Shown: positions 25,872-34,459, counted from the stretch's first letter. The stretch: 64,000 bases of DNA from PALSA-693 sp963834725 (GCA_963834725.1 CAWICN010000001.1:2790001-2854000), one strand, 5' to 3'. The notes: generated by a model from the sequence alone, not told the origin. Numbers and translations are program-made.

Positions 25872-27269
25872 ATGTTTGTGATGCCCGAGCCGGGTTACCG
25901 CACGATCATCGAGCCGTTCCGGATCCACTCGGTCCAGCCTATCCGGATGTCGACGCGAGGCGAGCGGACCGAGAAGCTCCGGGCGGCGGGATACAACCTC
26001 TTTCGACTCGACGCCGACGATGTCCTGATCGACCTGCTCACGGACTCAGGGACCGGCGCCATGTCCGCGGAGCAGTGGGCGGGAATTCAGAGAGCAGACG
26101 AATCCTACGCCGGCGCCTCTTCATTCCACCATTTCCGCGACGCCGTGACGGACCTGTTTCCCTTCCGCCATGTGCTGCCCACCCACCAGGGACGGGCGGC
26201 CGAGCGGATCCTGTTCTCAGTCCTGGCCGAACCCGGACTGGTAGTGCCCAACAACACCCATTTCGACACCACCCGCGCCAACGTCGAGGCGATGGGGGCC
26301 GCGGCAGTCGACCTGCCTGTACCGGAAGGGCTGCAGCCGGGCTTGCGCCACCCGTTTAAGGGCAACATGGACACCGGGGCCCTGACCCGTCTCCTCGAAG
26401 AGGAACGAGGGCGCGTTCCGCTGGTGTTCGTCACCGTCACCAACAATTCGGGCGGGGGCCAGCCGGTCAGCATGGAGAATATGAGGGCGGTCCGCAATGT
26501 CTGCACCCGGTTCGAGGTGCCGATGTTCCTTGACGCCTGCCGTTTCGCCGAGAACGCCTGGTTCATCAAGGGGCGCGAGCCCGGATACGCCGGCAAGGCC
26601 GTGGCCGAAATCGTTCGCGAGATGGCCTCGCTCGCCGACGGGATGACGATGTCGGCCAAGAAGGATCCCCTGGCCAATATGGGTGGCTGGCTGGCGCTCA
26701 ACGACGACGACCTGGCCGAGCGCTGCCGGCGGGCTGAGATCCTCACCGAAGGATTCCCGACGTATGGGGGGATGGCCGGACGCGACCTCGAGGCAGTGGC
26801 CCAGGGCCTCTCCGAAGCGGTAGACGAGGACTACCTGCGCTACCGCATCCGATCCACCGAGTACCTGGGGGAGGCGCTAGAAGCCGCCGGCGTGCCTGTC
26901 GTCGTACCGTTCGGCGGCCACGCCATCTTCCTCGACGCCCGGTCGCTGCTCGAGCACGTGCCACCCCTCCAGTACCCCGGGCAGGCGCTGGCATGCGCCC
27001 TTTACAGCGAGGGCGGTGTGCGCAGCTGCGAGATCGGGACCGTCATGTTCGGCTTGCATCCGGACGGCACCGAAGCTCCCGCCGCCATGGACCTGGTGCG
27101 GCTCGCTATCCCGAGGCGCACCTACACCCAGAGCCATATTGACTACGTCATCGAGGTTGTCACCAGGGTCGCTGAGCGCCGGGCCGACCTGCGGGGCATG
27201 AAGATCGTCCGTGCTCCCGACGCCTTGCGCCATTTCAGCGCCACTTTCGAGCCCGTAGAGCTTATGTAA
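25872..27269 (+). CDS. tnaA: Tryptophanase (tryptophan indole-lyase)
   Basis: PLP-dependent beta-eliminating lyase of 465 residues that splits tryptophan to indole, pyruvate and ammonia. Family markers are FIDLLTDSG-like LIDLLTDSGTGAMS, PTHQGRAAE, GGGQPVSMENMRAVR, FLDACRFAENAW, and MSAKKDPL with the PLP lysine (Lys263/264). Three positions separate it from tyrosine phenol-lyase: Asp132 in HFDTTR (Thr in the phenol-lyase), Ile in RSCEIG (Arg there), and His454 in LRHFS (Phe there). All three are of the tryptophanase kind. The start at 25872 follows AGGAG; the frame is open further upstream to 25731 without a ribosome-binding site. An MBL hydrolase follows 10 bases later. Confidence 0.9.
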   Translation: MFVMPEPGYRTIIEPFRIHSVQPIRMSTRGERTEKLRAAGYNLFRLDADDVLIDLLTDSGTGAMSAEQWAGIQRADESYAGASSFHHFRDAVTDLFPFRHVLPTHQGRAAERILFSVLAEPGLVVPNNTHFDTTRANVEAMGAAAVDLPVPEGLQPGLRHPFKGNMDTGALTRLLEEERGRVPLVFVTVTNNSGGGQPVSMENMRAVRNVCTRFEVPMFLDACRFAENAWFIKGREPGYAGKAVAEIVREMASLADGMTMSAKKDPLANMGGWLALNDDDLAERCRRAEILTEGFPTYGGMAGRDLEAVAQGLSEAVDEDYLRYRIRSTEYLGEALEAAGVPVVVPFGGHAIFLDARSLLEHVPPLQYPGQALACALYSEGGVRSCEIGTVMFGLHPDGTEAPAAMDLVRLAIPRRTYTQSHIDYVIEVVTRVAERRADLRGMKIVRAPDALRHFSATFEPVELM

Positions 27270-27279
27270 TGATCGAAGC

Positions 27280-28119
27280 ATGAAAATCGGTGACATCGAG
27301 ATCCTGCCGGTCCTCGACGGCAGCGCCCGAATCCCTCCGACCGCCGCCTATGCGGGTACGACCGAGGAGGACTGGGCACCCCATCAGGGGCTCCTTGACC
27401 CGGACGGCCGGCTCGAGATGGCGTTCGGCGGCTTCCTTGTTCGCGCCGGCGACCGGGTCGGTCTGATCGACGCCGGCCTCGGGCCCGAGAGCCCCACCGA
27501 GTTGATGTCCGGCGGCCAGCTGCTCAACAGTCTGGCTGAACTCCACGTTTCGCCCGGCGACATCACTGACATGATCTTTACGCACCTGCACTTTGACCAT
27601 ATCGGCTGGGCCTCCCGCGCCGGAGAGGCCGTGTTCCCCAATGCGATCTATCGGTGCGACGTGCGCGACTGGGAGTACTTCGTCGAGCCGCCCCCCGAGC
27701 TCAATCAGCCCGCCGAGGAGGACAACCCGCTGGCCGCCCTGACCGCGCCGGGCAGCGGCAAGCCCGTTCTCGAACCGATCGCCAACCGCCTGGAACCATG
27801 GAAGGACAGCACGACACTGATGCCCGGTGTCGACGTCCGGCTCGCGGGAGGGCATACGCCCGGGAGTGGCGTGATCGTGGTCTCATCGGGGACCGCCCGG
27901 GCTGTCCTGCTCGGGGACGTCGCTCACTGCCCCATCGAGCTGCTCGACGATGAGTGGTCTGGTCTCGGGGATGTCGATCCGGAGATGGCGACGCGGACCC
28001 GGGTGGCGCTCATGCGCGAGCTCGAGAAGCAGGACATCCCGATCACCGCCTCGCACTTTCCGGGCCTCCAGTTCGGCCGGGTCATCCAGGCTCAGGGCAA
28101 ACGCCAGTGGGTGGTCTGA
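27280..28119 (+). CDS. MBL-fold metallo-hydrolase
   Basis: Metallo-beta-lactamase-fold hydrolase of 279 residues. The two-metal site is complete: THLHFDHIGW near residues 103-111, His in GGHTPGS near residue 191, Asp in LLGDVAH near residue 212 and a final ITASHFPG histidine near residue 253. Such proteins hydrolyse lactones, thioesters or phosphoesters. It begins 10 bases after tnaA and is probably co-transcribed, hinting at a hydrolytic step linked to tryptophan or indole breakdown; that link is inference. The 3' end faces the convergent alcohol dehydrogenase. Confidence 0.9.
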   Translation: MKIGDIEILPVLDGSARIPPTAAYAGTTEEDWAPHQGLLDPDGRLEMAFGGFLVRAGDRVGLIDAGLGPESPTELMSGGQLLNSLAELHVSPGDITDMIFTHLHFDHIGWASRAGEAVFPNAIYRCDVRDWEYFVEPPPELNQPAEEDNPLAALTAPGSGKPVLEPIANRLEPWKDSTTLMPGVDVRLAGGHTPGSGVIVVSSGTARAVLLGDVAHCPIELLDDEWSGLGDVDPEMATRTRVALMRELEKQDIPITASHFPGLQFGRVIQAQGKRQWVV

Positions 28120-28210
28120 CGGGCGACCGCTAAAAAGGGCCCGCGCTCGCCAGCACCGCTACGGTTGGGCCTCAGTGCTTCAGATCTCAACTACCTTGAG
28201 ATTCGAGGTA

Positions 28211-29239
28211 CTAAGACGGTATCAGGATGCCGCGGCCCGGTAGCCGCCCACGGTCGAGGTCGGCCATGGCGTCGTTGACGGCGTCGAGCGGATATGTGGT
28301 GGTATGCAGGCTGACCTGGCCCTGGGTCGTGAGTGTCATCAGCTCCTGCAGATCGCTGTAGGTGCCCACGAGGTTGCCGATAAAGGAAATCTCCCGGGAA
28401 ATCACGTCAATAGTAGGGATGTTGATGTTTTCGCCGTACCCGATGACGTAGTAGAAGCCACCGTCCCGGATCATCGCAATGCCGTCCTCGATAGCGCCGT
28501 TCTCGCCGACGAAATCAATGATCGCCTCGGCCCCGAGCCCGCCGGTCAGCTCGAGGACCGTGTCGACGTGCTTGCCGTCGACTCTGATCGCGTGATCCGC
28601 GCCCACTTCTGTTGCGAGCGTCAGCGCGAGCTGGGAAGGATCGATCACGATGATCTCAGCCGGCGTCATCGCCTTGAGGCACTGGATGCCGATGTGCCCG
28701 AGTCCTCCCGCTCCGATCACGACCGCGTGCGAGCCAGCCGTAAGCACCGGAATCGCCTTTTTGACCGCGTGGATCGCGGTCAGACCGGCGTCAGCGAGGG
28801 CCGCGATGTCCTTGGGGTGCAGCGTTGGGTCCAGCTTCACGACCGACCGGGCCGAGGTCTTGAGGAAGTCAGCGAAACCGCCGTCGCGATTGATCCCTGG
28901 GAAGGAGCCGCTCAGGCAGTGCATATCGTCGCCCGTCCGGCACGGACGGCATAGCCCGCAGGAGATGAAGGGATGGACGATCACGGCGTCGCCGACTGCG
29001 ACGTTGCTGACGGCCGAACCTATCTCGTGCACCCAGCCGGCGTTCTCGTGACCTGGCGTGTAAGGCAGTTCGACGCCGGACCTCGCGGCCCACTGGCCCT
29101 CCTGGATATGCAGGTCGGTCCGGCAGAGGCCGGCGGCGCCGACCCGCACGATCACGTCGAAGGGTTCGGTGACGTTCGGGTCATGGACCTCGTCGAGCCG
29201 CAACGCTTCGCGATAGGCGTGCAGTCGGGCGGCGTGCAT
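28211..29239 (-). CDS. Zinc-dependent alcohol dehydrogenase (SDIMO-cluster type)
   Basis: NAD(P)-dependent medium-chain dehydrogenase of 342 residues. Catalytic zinc ligands are Cys in GLCRTDLH, and the GHENAGWV histidine-glutamate pair; the structural zinc is held by CGLCRPCRTGDDMHC. The Rossmann motif is GAGGLGHIG. The start at 29239 follows GGAGG by six bases. It is the third gene of a minus-strand operon after an amidohydrolase and a DUF59 protein, the same order as downstream of actinobacterial propane monooxygenase genes, where the dehydrogenase oxidises 2-propanol or a similar alcohol. The first 88 bases are shared with the DUF59 frame. Confidence 0.9.
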   Translation of the reverse strand: MHAARLHAYREALRLDEVHDPNVTEPFDVIVRVGAAGLCRTDLHIQEGQWAARSGVELPYTPGHENAGWVHEIGSAVSNVAVGDAVIVHPFISCGLCRPCRTGDDMHCLSGSFPGINRDGGFADFLKTSARSVVKLDPTLHPKDIAALADAGLTAIHAVKKAIPVLTAGSHAVVIGAGGLGHIGIQCLKAMTPAEIIVIDPSQLALTLATEVGADHAIRVDGKHVDTVLELTGGLGAEAIIDFVGENGAIEDGIAMIRDGGFYYVIGYGENINIPTIDVISREISFIGNLVGTYSDLQELMTLTTQGQVSLHTTTYPLDAVNDAMADLDRGRLPGRGILIPS

Positions 29240-29937
29240 GATGAGACCTCCTCGTGCGAGCACTCCTGCAGGTGGCGGATTTCCAGCAGCGAACGGCAGA
29301 TCCCCCCGTTGACGTCGAGACCGGTCCGCACCAGACGGGCCATCCGCAGCCAACGGCTCACCTCGCCGGCGGCGAACGGCTCGCCGCTCCCCCGCACGAA
29401 CGCCGGCGAGTTGCCGTGGGAGGGGATCCCCAGCCGGGCCCGCAACTCCAGGCACCGCCGGCTGTCAGGGAGATCCGGCAGTCTGGCGACGGACAGCTCC
29501 GCCACCTGTTCGGGCGGTGTGCCCTCGGCCAGCAGCGCCTCGCACAGCCTTCCCTGACGGGCGAGGAGAGCCTTGCGCTGGAACAGCTCGCGCAGAGCGT
29601 CGAGATCGTCGTCGTCAGTTTCGCCGGGGAATGCTCCACTGAATCCCTCTCCCCGGGCCAGGGCGGCGTTGATCTCGTCGCCCGTGTAGTGGTCTTCGAG
29701 CCTGACGCTCACGTGCCGGACCTCGGGTATTCGGCGCACGGCATGGCGCGCATCGGCGGCCATCAGGTACGCGAAGTTCGGGGCGCACTGGGGCGTGGGA
29801 AGCCGAAGCAGGATTTCAACGTCGCCTTCAGTGGTGACCCGGCACGAGGTCACGAAGCGAAGCTCGGTGATTGGCTCGTCGAGCTCCGGGTCGCGGACCT
29901 CGCCGAGAGCGTCCAGGACGCGGCTGGTGCTGATCAT
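29152..29937 (-). CDS. DUF59/MIP18-type iron-sulfur assembly-like protein
   Basis: Protein of up to 261 residues. The N-terminal 100 residues are a PaaD/MIP18 (DUF59) domain: VLDALGEVRDPELDEPITEL, then LRLPTPQCAPNFAYLMAADA. The C-terminal half carries FRGS-like repeats and ends where relatives stop at about NGGICRSLLEIRH. The frame continues for about 30 further codons into the dehydrogenase gene, so either the stop has been lost or an indel removed it. It overlaps the upstream amidohydrolase by ATGA. In propane monooxygenase clusters a protein of this kind is thought to help mature the di-iron or iron-sulfur components; here that role is inference. Confidence 0.8.
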   Translation of the reverse strand: MISTSRVLDALGEVRDPELDEPITELRFVTSCRVTTEGDVEILLRLPTPQCAPNFAYLMAADARHAVRRIPEVRHVSVRLEDHYTGDEINAALARGEGFSGAFPGETDDDDLDALRELFQRKALLARQGRLCEALLAEGTPPEQVAELSVARLPDLPDSRRCLELRARLGIPSHGNSPAFVRGSGEPFAAGEVSRWLRMARLVRTGLDVNGGICRSLLEIRHLQECSHEEVSSCTPPDCTPIAKRCGSTRSMTRTSPNPST

Positions 29938-30989
29938 TGCGGGTCATCGACGAGCTGCGCGTCCTCCCTCGCCGCGGGGGTCCCGGCCCCTGCGGGCAGC
30001 CGGAACTCCTCCGGAACCTCGATGCCGTAGAGCTTCGCGGCGTTGAGCCCCATGATCTTCTTCTTGCCCTCGGCGGTAAGGCGGGGGTAGTCCGAATACT
30101 CGGGGTCATCAGGCATGCTCCAGTTGATGAACCCTTCGACCTGCCACTTCGGCTCCCAGATGCCGTAGTCGCTGGCGAAGAGCATCTTGTCCTCGCCGAG
30201 CCAGAAGAGGAGCTCGCCCATCACTTTGTTGAAGAACCGTGGACGGGCGTGCATCAACCCGCCAATGGCAACCGCGAGGCCCGCATAGACGTTTGGCTCC
30301 TGGGTCGCCATCAGGCAAAAATCCTCGATCCGCGGGAGCCCCACATGTTCCACGATGAAGTTGAGCTCCGGAAAACTGGTGGCGGCGAAGTCGATGTCTT
30401 TGACATCAAACGCGTCCTTGTCAAGCGGCCAGATCGTCGGCCCCTTGTGGGCATGGATGTTTTTGATTCCCAGTTCCTGGCACTTCTCGAGGAACGGCTG
30501 GGCCTCGGGATCCCTGAGCGACCAACCCCGCGAGCCGTTGTACCACTCAGCCGTGTACACCTTGACGCCCTTGAGGTGGTAGCGCTTGGCGTCCTCCTCG
30601 AGCTGGCGAAGTCCCGCCTGGCCTTCGCGAGGATCCCACCGGCCGTTAGCGATCAGACGGTCGGGATACTTCTCGACAAGGGTTGCGTTTCGCTCGAGCG
30701 TGTTGAATCCTTCTCGATACCACGCCTTCAGGTACGTCGACTGAAATATGCCGACGTCGACATGACCCTCCTCGAAGACATCCCTGACGAAGTCGTCCTC
30801 CGAATATTTCTGGAATTTCTCGAGCGGCCAATGGGTGTCCGGAGGGCCGAGACCCTGATAGGCGTGGAAACACTCAATCCAGCCCTTGGCGTATTGCTCC
30901 TGTCCTTTCACCCAGTTGTCCGGGCTGGCGTCCCAGAAATGCACGTGCCCGTCGACAACGAAATATTTCTCTCCATCCCCCTCATACAT
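29934..30989 (-). CDS. Amidohydrolase-2 family protein of the SDIMO accessory type
   Basis: Metal-dependent TIM-barrel hydrolase/decarboxylase of 351 residues. Metal-site motifs: DGHVHFW near residue 13, HAHKGPTIWPLDKDAFD near residue 195, VEHVGLPR near residue 229, and FASDYG near residue 281. The N-terminus MYEGDGEKYFVVDGHVHFWD and the phrases WIECFHAYQG and WEPKWQVEGF are those of the amidohydrolase coded right after propane monooxygenase prmABCD/mimABCD in actinobacteria. AGGAGG precedes the ATG. First gene of the minus-strand operon; no monooxygenase genes lie upstream, where pdhA-like genes diverge. Confidence 0.9.
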   Translation of the reverse strand: MYEGDGEKYFVVDGHVHFWDASPDNWVKGQEQYAKGWIECFHAYQGLGPPDTHWPLEKFQKYSEDDFVRDVFEEGHVDVGIFQSTYLKAWYREGFNTLERNATLVEKYPDRLIANGRWDPREGQAGLRQLEEDAKRYHLKGVKVYTAEWYNGSRGWSLRDPEAQPFLEKCQELGIKNIHAHKGPTIWPLDKDAFDVKDIDFAATSFPELNFIVEHVGLPRIEDFCLMATQEPNVYAGLAVAIGGLMHARPRFFNKVMGELLFWLGEDKMLFASDYGIWEPKWQVEGFINWSMPDDPEYSDYPRLTAEGKKKIMGLNAAKLYGIEVPEEFRLPAGAGTPAAREDAQLVDDPQ

Positions 30990-31082
30990 ATCGACCTCCT
31001 TCAGCCGACAGCAGCCCTGACGAGATCAGTCTACTCAGCAGGCCAACCCGCCGCCGCGAGGTCAGCTACCATCGCCAGAACA

Positions 31083-32195
31083 ATGGTTCGCGAACCCTCG
31101 GCCCGCAACGAACGCGTTCGCGACGGGCTGCTGAGTTCCCGGCCAGACCACCGGGACAGTCAGCTCGATGGCGACGAGGCACGGCTGCTCCGGATATATC
31201 GGGTGTCGCTGGTGACCCGGGCCGTCGACGAACGCCTGTGGATTCAGTCGCGCCAGGGCCGGGCTGGTTTCGTCCTGACGGGCCGCGGTCACGAGATTGC
31301 TCAGGTGGCCAGCGCCGCCGCCCTCAAGCAGGGGCATGACTCGGCCTGGCCGTACTACCGGGATCTCGGCGTCGGTCTGGCCCTGGGCGTATCGCCGTAC
31401 GAGGTGTTCCTGGGCGCGCTGGCTCGAGCCGACGACCCGCATACTGGGGGGCGGCAACTGACCGCTCACTTCTCCAGCCCGAGCCTCCGGATCGGATCCA
31501 TCTCGAGCGAGGTGGCGGCCCACGTTCCGCACGCGGTGGGCGCAGCATACGCAGCACGGGTCCGAGGCGAAGACGCCGTCGCCGTCTGCTGGTTCGGCGA
31601 CGGCGCCGCCTCAGAGGGAGCGACCCACGAGGCGATGAACCTGGCGGGCGTGCATGACCTGCCCGTCGTGTTCATCTGCGAAAACAACGGGTGGGCCATC
31701 AGCGTTCCGGCCCCTCTCCAGCTGCCGATCGAGTCGGTCGCACAGCGAGCACAGGCGTACGGCATTCCCGGGATGGCCATCGACGGGTGCGACGCACCGG
31801 CCGTGTTCGAGGCCAGCTGCCAGGCCGTAGAGAGGGCCAGGAGTGGTAAGGGTCCCTCGCTTCTGGAGGTTCGTGTCACTCGTATGACGCCTCATTCCTC
31901 GCAGGATGACGATTCCTATCGATCACCGGACGAGATCCGGGCCGCCGTCAGCGCGGACCCTCTCCCGCGGTTGCGGACGATGCTCATCGGCCGAGGTGTC
32001 CTGACAGAGCAGACGGCGGCCGGCCTGGAAACGTCGATCAGCGCGGCCGTGCTACGAGACCAGGAACGCGCCCTGGCGCAGCCCGAGCCCGAGCCTTGGC
32101 GAGCGCGGCAATGGTTGTTTGCCGGTGACGAATCCCATCCGTCGAGGGCCCGACCAGACGGGCCGGCGCTTCCCGCCGGAGTCTTCCGTGACTGA
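31083..32195 (+). CDS. 2-oxoacid dehydrogenase E1 component, alpha subunit
   Basis: Thiamine-diphosphate-dependent decarboxylase subunit of 370 residues from a pyruvate, branched-chain 2-oxoacid or acetoin dehydrogenase. The TPP/Mg motif is GDGAASEGATHEAMNLAG, closing with CENNGWAIS (residues about 170-205). SSPSLRIGSISSEVAAHVPHAVGAAYA and the phosphorylation-loop-like MTPHSSQDDDSYRSPDE match the branched-chain and acetoin types more than pyruvate dehydrogenase. The start at 31083 is chosen by homology; the frame is open upstream antisense to other genes. It overlaps the beta subunit by eight bases. No E2 or E3 gene is nearby. Confidence 0.9.
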   Translation: MVREPSARNERVRDGLLSSRPDHRDSQLDGDEARLLRIYRVSLVTRAVDERLWIQSRQGRAGFVLTGRGHEIAQVASAAALKQGHDSAWPYYRDLGVGLALGVSPYEVFLGALARADDPHTGGRQLTAHFSSPSLRIGSISSEVAAHVPHAVGAAYAARVRGEDAVAVCWFGDGAASEGATHEAMNLAGVHDLPVVFICENNGWAISVPAPLQLPIESVAQRAQAYGIPGMAIDGCDAPAVFEASCQAVERARSGKGPSLLEVRVTRMTPHSSQDDDSYRSPDEIRAAVSADPLPRLRTMLIGRGVLTEQTAAGLETSISAAVLRDQERALAQPEPEPWRARQWLFAGDESHPSRARPDGPALPAGVFRD

Positions 32196-33180
32196 GTGGC
32201 TACCCGGTCCCGCGATCACGATGGTAGAAGCGGTGCAACAAGCGCTCGGAGAGGAATTGGCTCGCGACCCGAGCGTCGTAGTGTTCGGTGAGGACGTCGG
32301 GCTGAAAGGCGGTGTGTTCAAGGCAACCGTCGGGCTCCAGGAGGCTTTCGGCCCGGTTCGAGTCCTGGACACTCCCGTCTCCGAGATCGCGATCGCGGGG
32401 GTCGCCATCGGCGCGGCGATGATGGGGCTTCGCCCGGTGGCGGAGTTCCAGTTCGCCGACTACATGCACCCGGCCTGGGCACAGATCGTCAACCAGGCAG
32501 CAACCGTTCGCTGGCGAAGCGTCGGCGGGTACGGAGTCCCGGTCGTATTTCGGGCTCCGTCCGGAGGCGGGGTGCGCGGCGGGATTTACCACTCGCAGAG
32601 TCCGGAGGCGCCCTACTGCCATATCCCGGGGCTGAAGATCGTGGCGCCGGCTCTGCCGTCGGACGCCAAGGGCCTTTTGAAAGCGGCCATCCGCGACGAC
32701 GATCCAGTCGTCTTTTTTGAGAGCAAACGCTGTTATCGAAACTACCGGGAAACGGTCGGCGAGACGGTGATCCCGCTGGGTGAGGCACGGGTGGATCGTG
32801 AGGGTGAGGATTTGACCATCGTCACGTACGGGTTCGGCGTGCACCTCGCTCGCCAGGCGGCGGACGCCCTCGCTGACGACGGACTCCGATGTCATGTTCT
32901 CGACCTGCGGACCCTCGTTCCGCTCGACAAGGAGGCGATTGCCGCGGCCGTTCAGCGCAGCGGCCGGCTGCTCATCCTTCACGAAGCCAACCGGACCATG
33001 GGCTTCGGCGCCGAGATCGCCGCTTTCGCCGCGGAGGAGCTCTTCACCGATCTCGATGCGCCGGTCGTTCGGGTCGCGGCCGAGGACTGTCATCTGCCCT
33101 ACAACGGCCCTGAAGAACAGGCCATACTCCCCGGGCCACAGGATGTCATTGTGGCCGCTCGACGGCTGGCATCCTACTGA
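32188..33180 (+). CDS. 2-oxoacid dehydrogenase E1 component, beta subunit
   Basis: Beta subunit of 330 residues. It starts with GTG at 32188 inside the end of the alpha gene, with GGAG six bases before. Transketolase-pyrimidine domain: MVEAVQQALGEELARDPSVVVFGEDVG, TPVSEIAIAGVAIGAAMMGLRPVAEFQFADYM, and RAPSGGGVRGGIYHSQSPEA. The C-terminal transketolase domain ends LPYNGPEEQAILPG. With the alpha subunit it forms the E1 tetramer that needs a lipoyl E2 partner, not coded in this window. Confidence 0.92.
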   Translation: MTEWLPGPAITMVEAVQQALGEELARDPSVVVFGEDVGLKGGVFKATVGLQEAFGPVRVLDTPVSEIAIAGVAIGAAMMGLRPVAEFQFADYMHPAWAQIVNQAATVRWRSVGGYGVPVVFRAPSGGGVRGGIYHSQSPEAPYCHIPGLKIVAPALPSDAKGLLKAAIRDDDPVVFFESKRCYRNYRETVGETVIPLGEARVDREGEDLTIVTYGFGVHLARQAADALADDGLRCHVLDLRTLVPLDKEAIAAAVQRSGRLLILHEANRTMGFGAEIAAFAAEELFTDLDAPVVRVAAEDCHLPYNGPEEQAILPGPQDVIVAARRLASY

Positions 33181-33262
33181 ACGCAGTCGAGCCGCTCAAC
33201 CGCTCGTCGCGGAAAAGTTGATCGCAGCGGCGGCGAGGCTGTGGCAACCTGCGCTCGTGGCC

Positions 33263-33739
33263 ATGCGGATCCGCGACTACCAGCCCGATGACGAGGAAGC
33301 CGTCGTCCGGCTGTCGCTGCGCGCCTGGCAGCCGGTCTTCGCCTCCATGGAGTCGATCCTGGGCACTGATATCTTCGTCCGGCTCCATGGCGACTGGCAC
33401 CAGTACCAGGAGAGCGCGGTTCGGGAAACGCTCGCCGACGACGAGATGACGATCTGGGTCGCGGACGCCGAGCATGTCGCGGGGTTCGCGGCCGCAAGGA
33501 TCGCAGACCCCGAGCGCCAAAGGGGCGAACTCTACATGCTCGCCGTCGATCCAGACGCGCAGGGACAGGGCGTCGGGACGGCGCTCACCGAGCGCGCCAC
33601 TGACTGGATGCGAGAAGCTGGAATGCGCGTGGCATCGATCTTCACCGGCGGCGATCCCGGCCATGCGCCTGCCCGTCGGGTCTACGAAAAGGCCGGCTAC
33701 ACCCTGTTGCCCGCGGCCAGTTTCTTCAAGGCGATCTGA
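33263..33739 (+). CDS. GNAT-family N-acetyltransferase
   Basis: Acetyl-CoA-dependent N-acetyltransferase of 158 residues. The N-terminus MRIRDYQPDDEEAVVRLSLRAWQ is the usual first beta-alpha unit. Motif A, which binds the pyrophosphate of CoA, is seen as MLAVDPDAQGQGVGTAL (residues about 92-108), and motif B as PARRVYEKAGY. The substrate is unknown. It follows the E1 genes by about 80 bases in the same direction; ATG 33263 was chosen over GTG 33257 because it begins the family motif. Downstream is a 24-bp repeat array. Confidence 0.88.
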   Translation: MRIRDYQPDDEEAVVRLSLRAWQPVFASMESILGTDIFVRLHGDWHQYQESAVRETLADDEMTIWVADAEHVAGFAAARIADPERQRGELYMLAVDPDAQGQGVGTALTERATDWMREAGMRVASIFTGGDPGHAPARRVYEKAGYTLLPAASFFKAI

Positions 33740-33763
33740 CCCGGGGACCCCGGGACGCGGCGA

Positions 33764-33859
33764 GGGAGGCCCCTCGGCGCCGCACCCGGGAGGCCCTTCG
33801 GCGCCGCACCCGGGAGGCCCTTCGGCGCCGCACCCGGGAGGCCCCTCGACGCCGCACCC
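33764..33859. repeat. 24-bp tandem repeat, four copies
   Basis: Four consecutive 24-bp units of the form GGGAGGCCCTTCGGCGCCGC plus ACCC; units 1 and 4 have CCCCTC and unit 4 also GACGCC. They lie between the GNAT stop and the next gene and each holds a GGCGCC palindrome in units 1-3. Confidence 0.95.
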
Positions 33860-33987
33860 GGGATGGCACTCGCTTAGCACCTGGAGGTACTCTCCCTTTC
33901 ATCAGTCCGACCTCGGCTGTCGGGGCGGTCGCTTGGAATCAGCGCGTACGGGTCATGGACCCGGGAAGTTGTGGAGACGAGGGAGAC

Positions 33988-34401
33988 ATGCCGAGGCAAT
34001 CACCGGTACCCGACGAAGTGGACCGCCCCTACTTCGAGGCCGCCAACAACGACCAGCTCGTCATCCAGTACTGCTCCACTTGTGACCGGTACCAGCATCC
34101 GCCAGAGCGGGTCTGCTATCAATGCGGTTCCGCCGACAGTCTCTCGTGGCGACAGGTCAACGGCCGGGGCACGGTCTACAGCTACGGCGTCGTGCACGAT
34201 TCGCCGATCACCGTGCTGCAGGTTGACCAGCCCTACAACGTGGCCGTCATCGAGCTCGACGACTGCCCTGGGATCAACGTGCTGTCCCACCTTCCGGGCA
34301 CACCGGTCGACGAGGTCCCGATCGGCGGCCAGGTCGAGCTGATGTTCCTGAGGACGGAAGGTACCGGTCAAAAGGTCCCCGAGTGGCGCCTCGTCGGTTG
34401 A
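33988..34401 (+). CDS. DUF35 OB-fold/zinc-ribbon protein, thiolase partner
   Basis: A 137-residue DUF35 protein. The rubredoxin-like zinc ribbon is YCSTC...VCYQC (residues about 30-50), followed by an OB-fold (GRGTVYSYGVVHDSPI to VELMF). Such proteins bind acyl-CoA and assemble with a thiolase-like partner, as ChsH2 does with Ltp2 in steroid side-chain breakdown. The next gene is exactly such a thiolase. ATG 33988 follows GAGGGAG; the frame also opens at 33955 without a ribosome-binding site. Confidence 0.9.
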   Translation: MPRQSPVPDEVDRPYFEAANNDQLVIQYCSTCDRYQHPPERVCYQCGSADSLSWRQVNGRGTVYSYGVVHDSPITVLQVDQPYNVAVIELDDCPGINVLSHLPGTPVDEVPIGGQVELMFLRTEGTGQKVPEWRLVG

Positions 34402-34423
34402 CGACGGTTTCACGGGCCGTGCT

Positions 34424-34453
34424 GGTTCTGGTTGGGCCGGTTCAGGTTGGGAA
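34424..34453. repeat. 15-bp tandem repeat, two copies, before the thiolase start
   Basis: GGTTCTGGTTGGGCC followed by GGTTCAGGTTGGGAA, then AGGTTC and the thiolase ATG at 34460. The second unit and what follows supply the ribosome-binding region. Confidence 0.7.
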
Positions 34454-34459
34454 AGGTTC

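Noticed and set aside
29937..31082. Very long N-terminal extension of the E1 alpha frame
   Set aside because: The region is antisense to the amidohydrolase gene, and homology of E1 alpha starts only after 31083.
33764..33859. Second array considered as a CRISPR or ribosomal frameshift signal
   Set aside because: No spacers, and the region is outside any gene.
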